64,000 bases of DNA from Muraenolepis orangiensis (lineage: Eukaryota > Chordata > Actinopteri > Gadiformes > Muraenolepididae): NCBI GenBank assembly GCA_027704905.1, contig CM051005.1:20831831-20895830 (forward strand), read 5' to 3'. The notes beneath the pieces were generated by a model that did not search any database, had not been told where the DNA came from, and was given only the letters and a program-made list of their open reading frames with translations. Of the stretch, positions 63,962 through 64,000 are shown one piece after another. Each line of letters opens with the position of its first letter. Positions within the stretch are counted from its first letter, which is position 1. The position numbers were made by a program, and so were the translations under genes.

Positions 63962-64000
63962 CTACAGACACATGTGAAAAGTGTGGGCAGCCATGCTATA

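Overview
This is vertebrate nuclear DNA. Split genes carry GT-AG introns, dinucleotide arrays are long and dense, and SINE, LINE, hAT-like and Ty3/Gypsy debris is abundant. Three protein-coding genes can be read exon by exon with consistent splice phases, in the order lama3 (+), ttc39c (+), osbpl1a (-). This matches the human 18q11.2 order LAMA3-TTC39C-(CABYR)-OSBPL1A. Repeat types and protein divergence point to a teleost. The very long pure CA/GT arrays and many poly-C runs recall published descriptions of cod-family genomes, but that is inference only.

Layout. 1-20.2 kb: the 3' part of lama3, 20 exons coding for 945 residues that make up laminin G domains LG1-LG5, then the stop and 3' UTR. 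Its introns hold several minisatellites, and an antisense decayed Gypsy element sits between two LG4 exons. 20.2-21.1 kb: an AT-rich palindromic block and the ttc39c promoter. 21.1-29.5 kb: complete ttc39c, 14 exons and 605 residues. 29.5-45.0 kb: about 15 kb with no intact gene; it holds minisatellites, a 320-bp GA tract, two copies of a THAP-coding P-like DNA transposon, decayed EMC3-like gene fragments, a hAT-like element, LINE remains and one orphan exon-like segment. 45.0-64 kb: the 3' part of osbpl1a on the minus strand, 20 exons and 737 residues covering the PH domain, coiled-coil linker, FFAT-like motif and the whole oxysterol-binding domain.

The three proteins do not form one pathway. 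Lama3 is a basement-membrane laminin chain (laminin-332/311/321), Ttc39c is a TPR protein linked to cilia, and Osbpl1a (ORP1) is a lipid-transfer/sensor protein at late endosome-ER contacts. The locus is held together by old synteny.

Most notable signals: (1) all nine GT/CA arrays of at least ~145 bp lie in transcribed regions and all read as UG in the sense RNA of their host gene, on both strands; (2) two of them touch splice sites (ttc39c exon 3 donor, osbpl1a acceptor at 55718); (3) a near-perfect miniature LTR element (TRIM-like) with primer-binding site, polypurine tract and 4-bp target duplication sits 24 bp from an osbpl1a splice donor; (4) lama3 LG1 carries an RGD and an RRRR motif; (5) two short lama3 introns are multiples of three without stops, one coding for a hydrophobic stretch.
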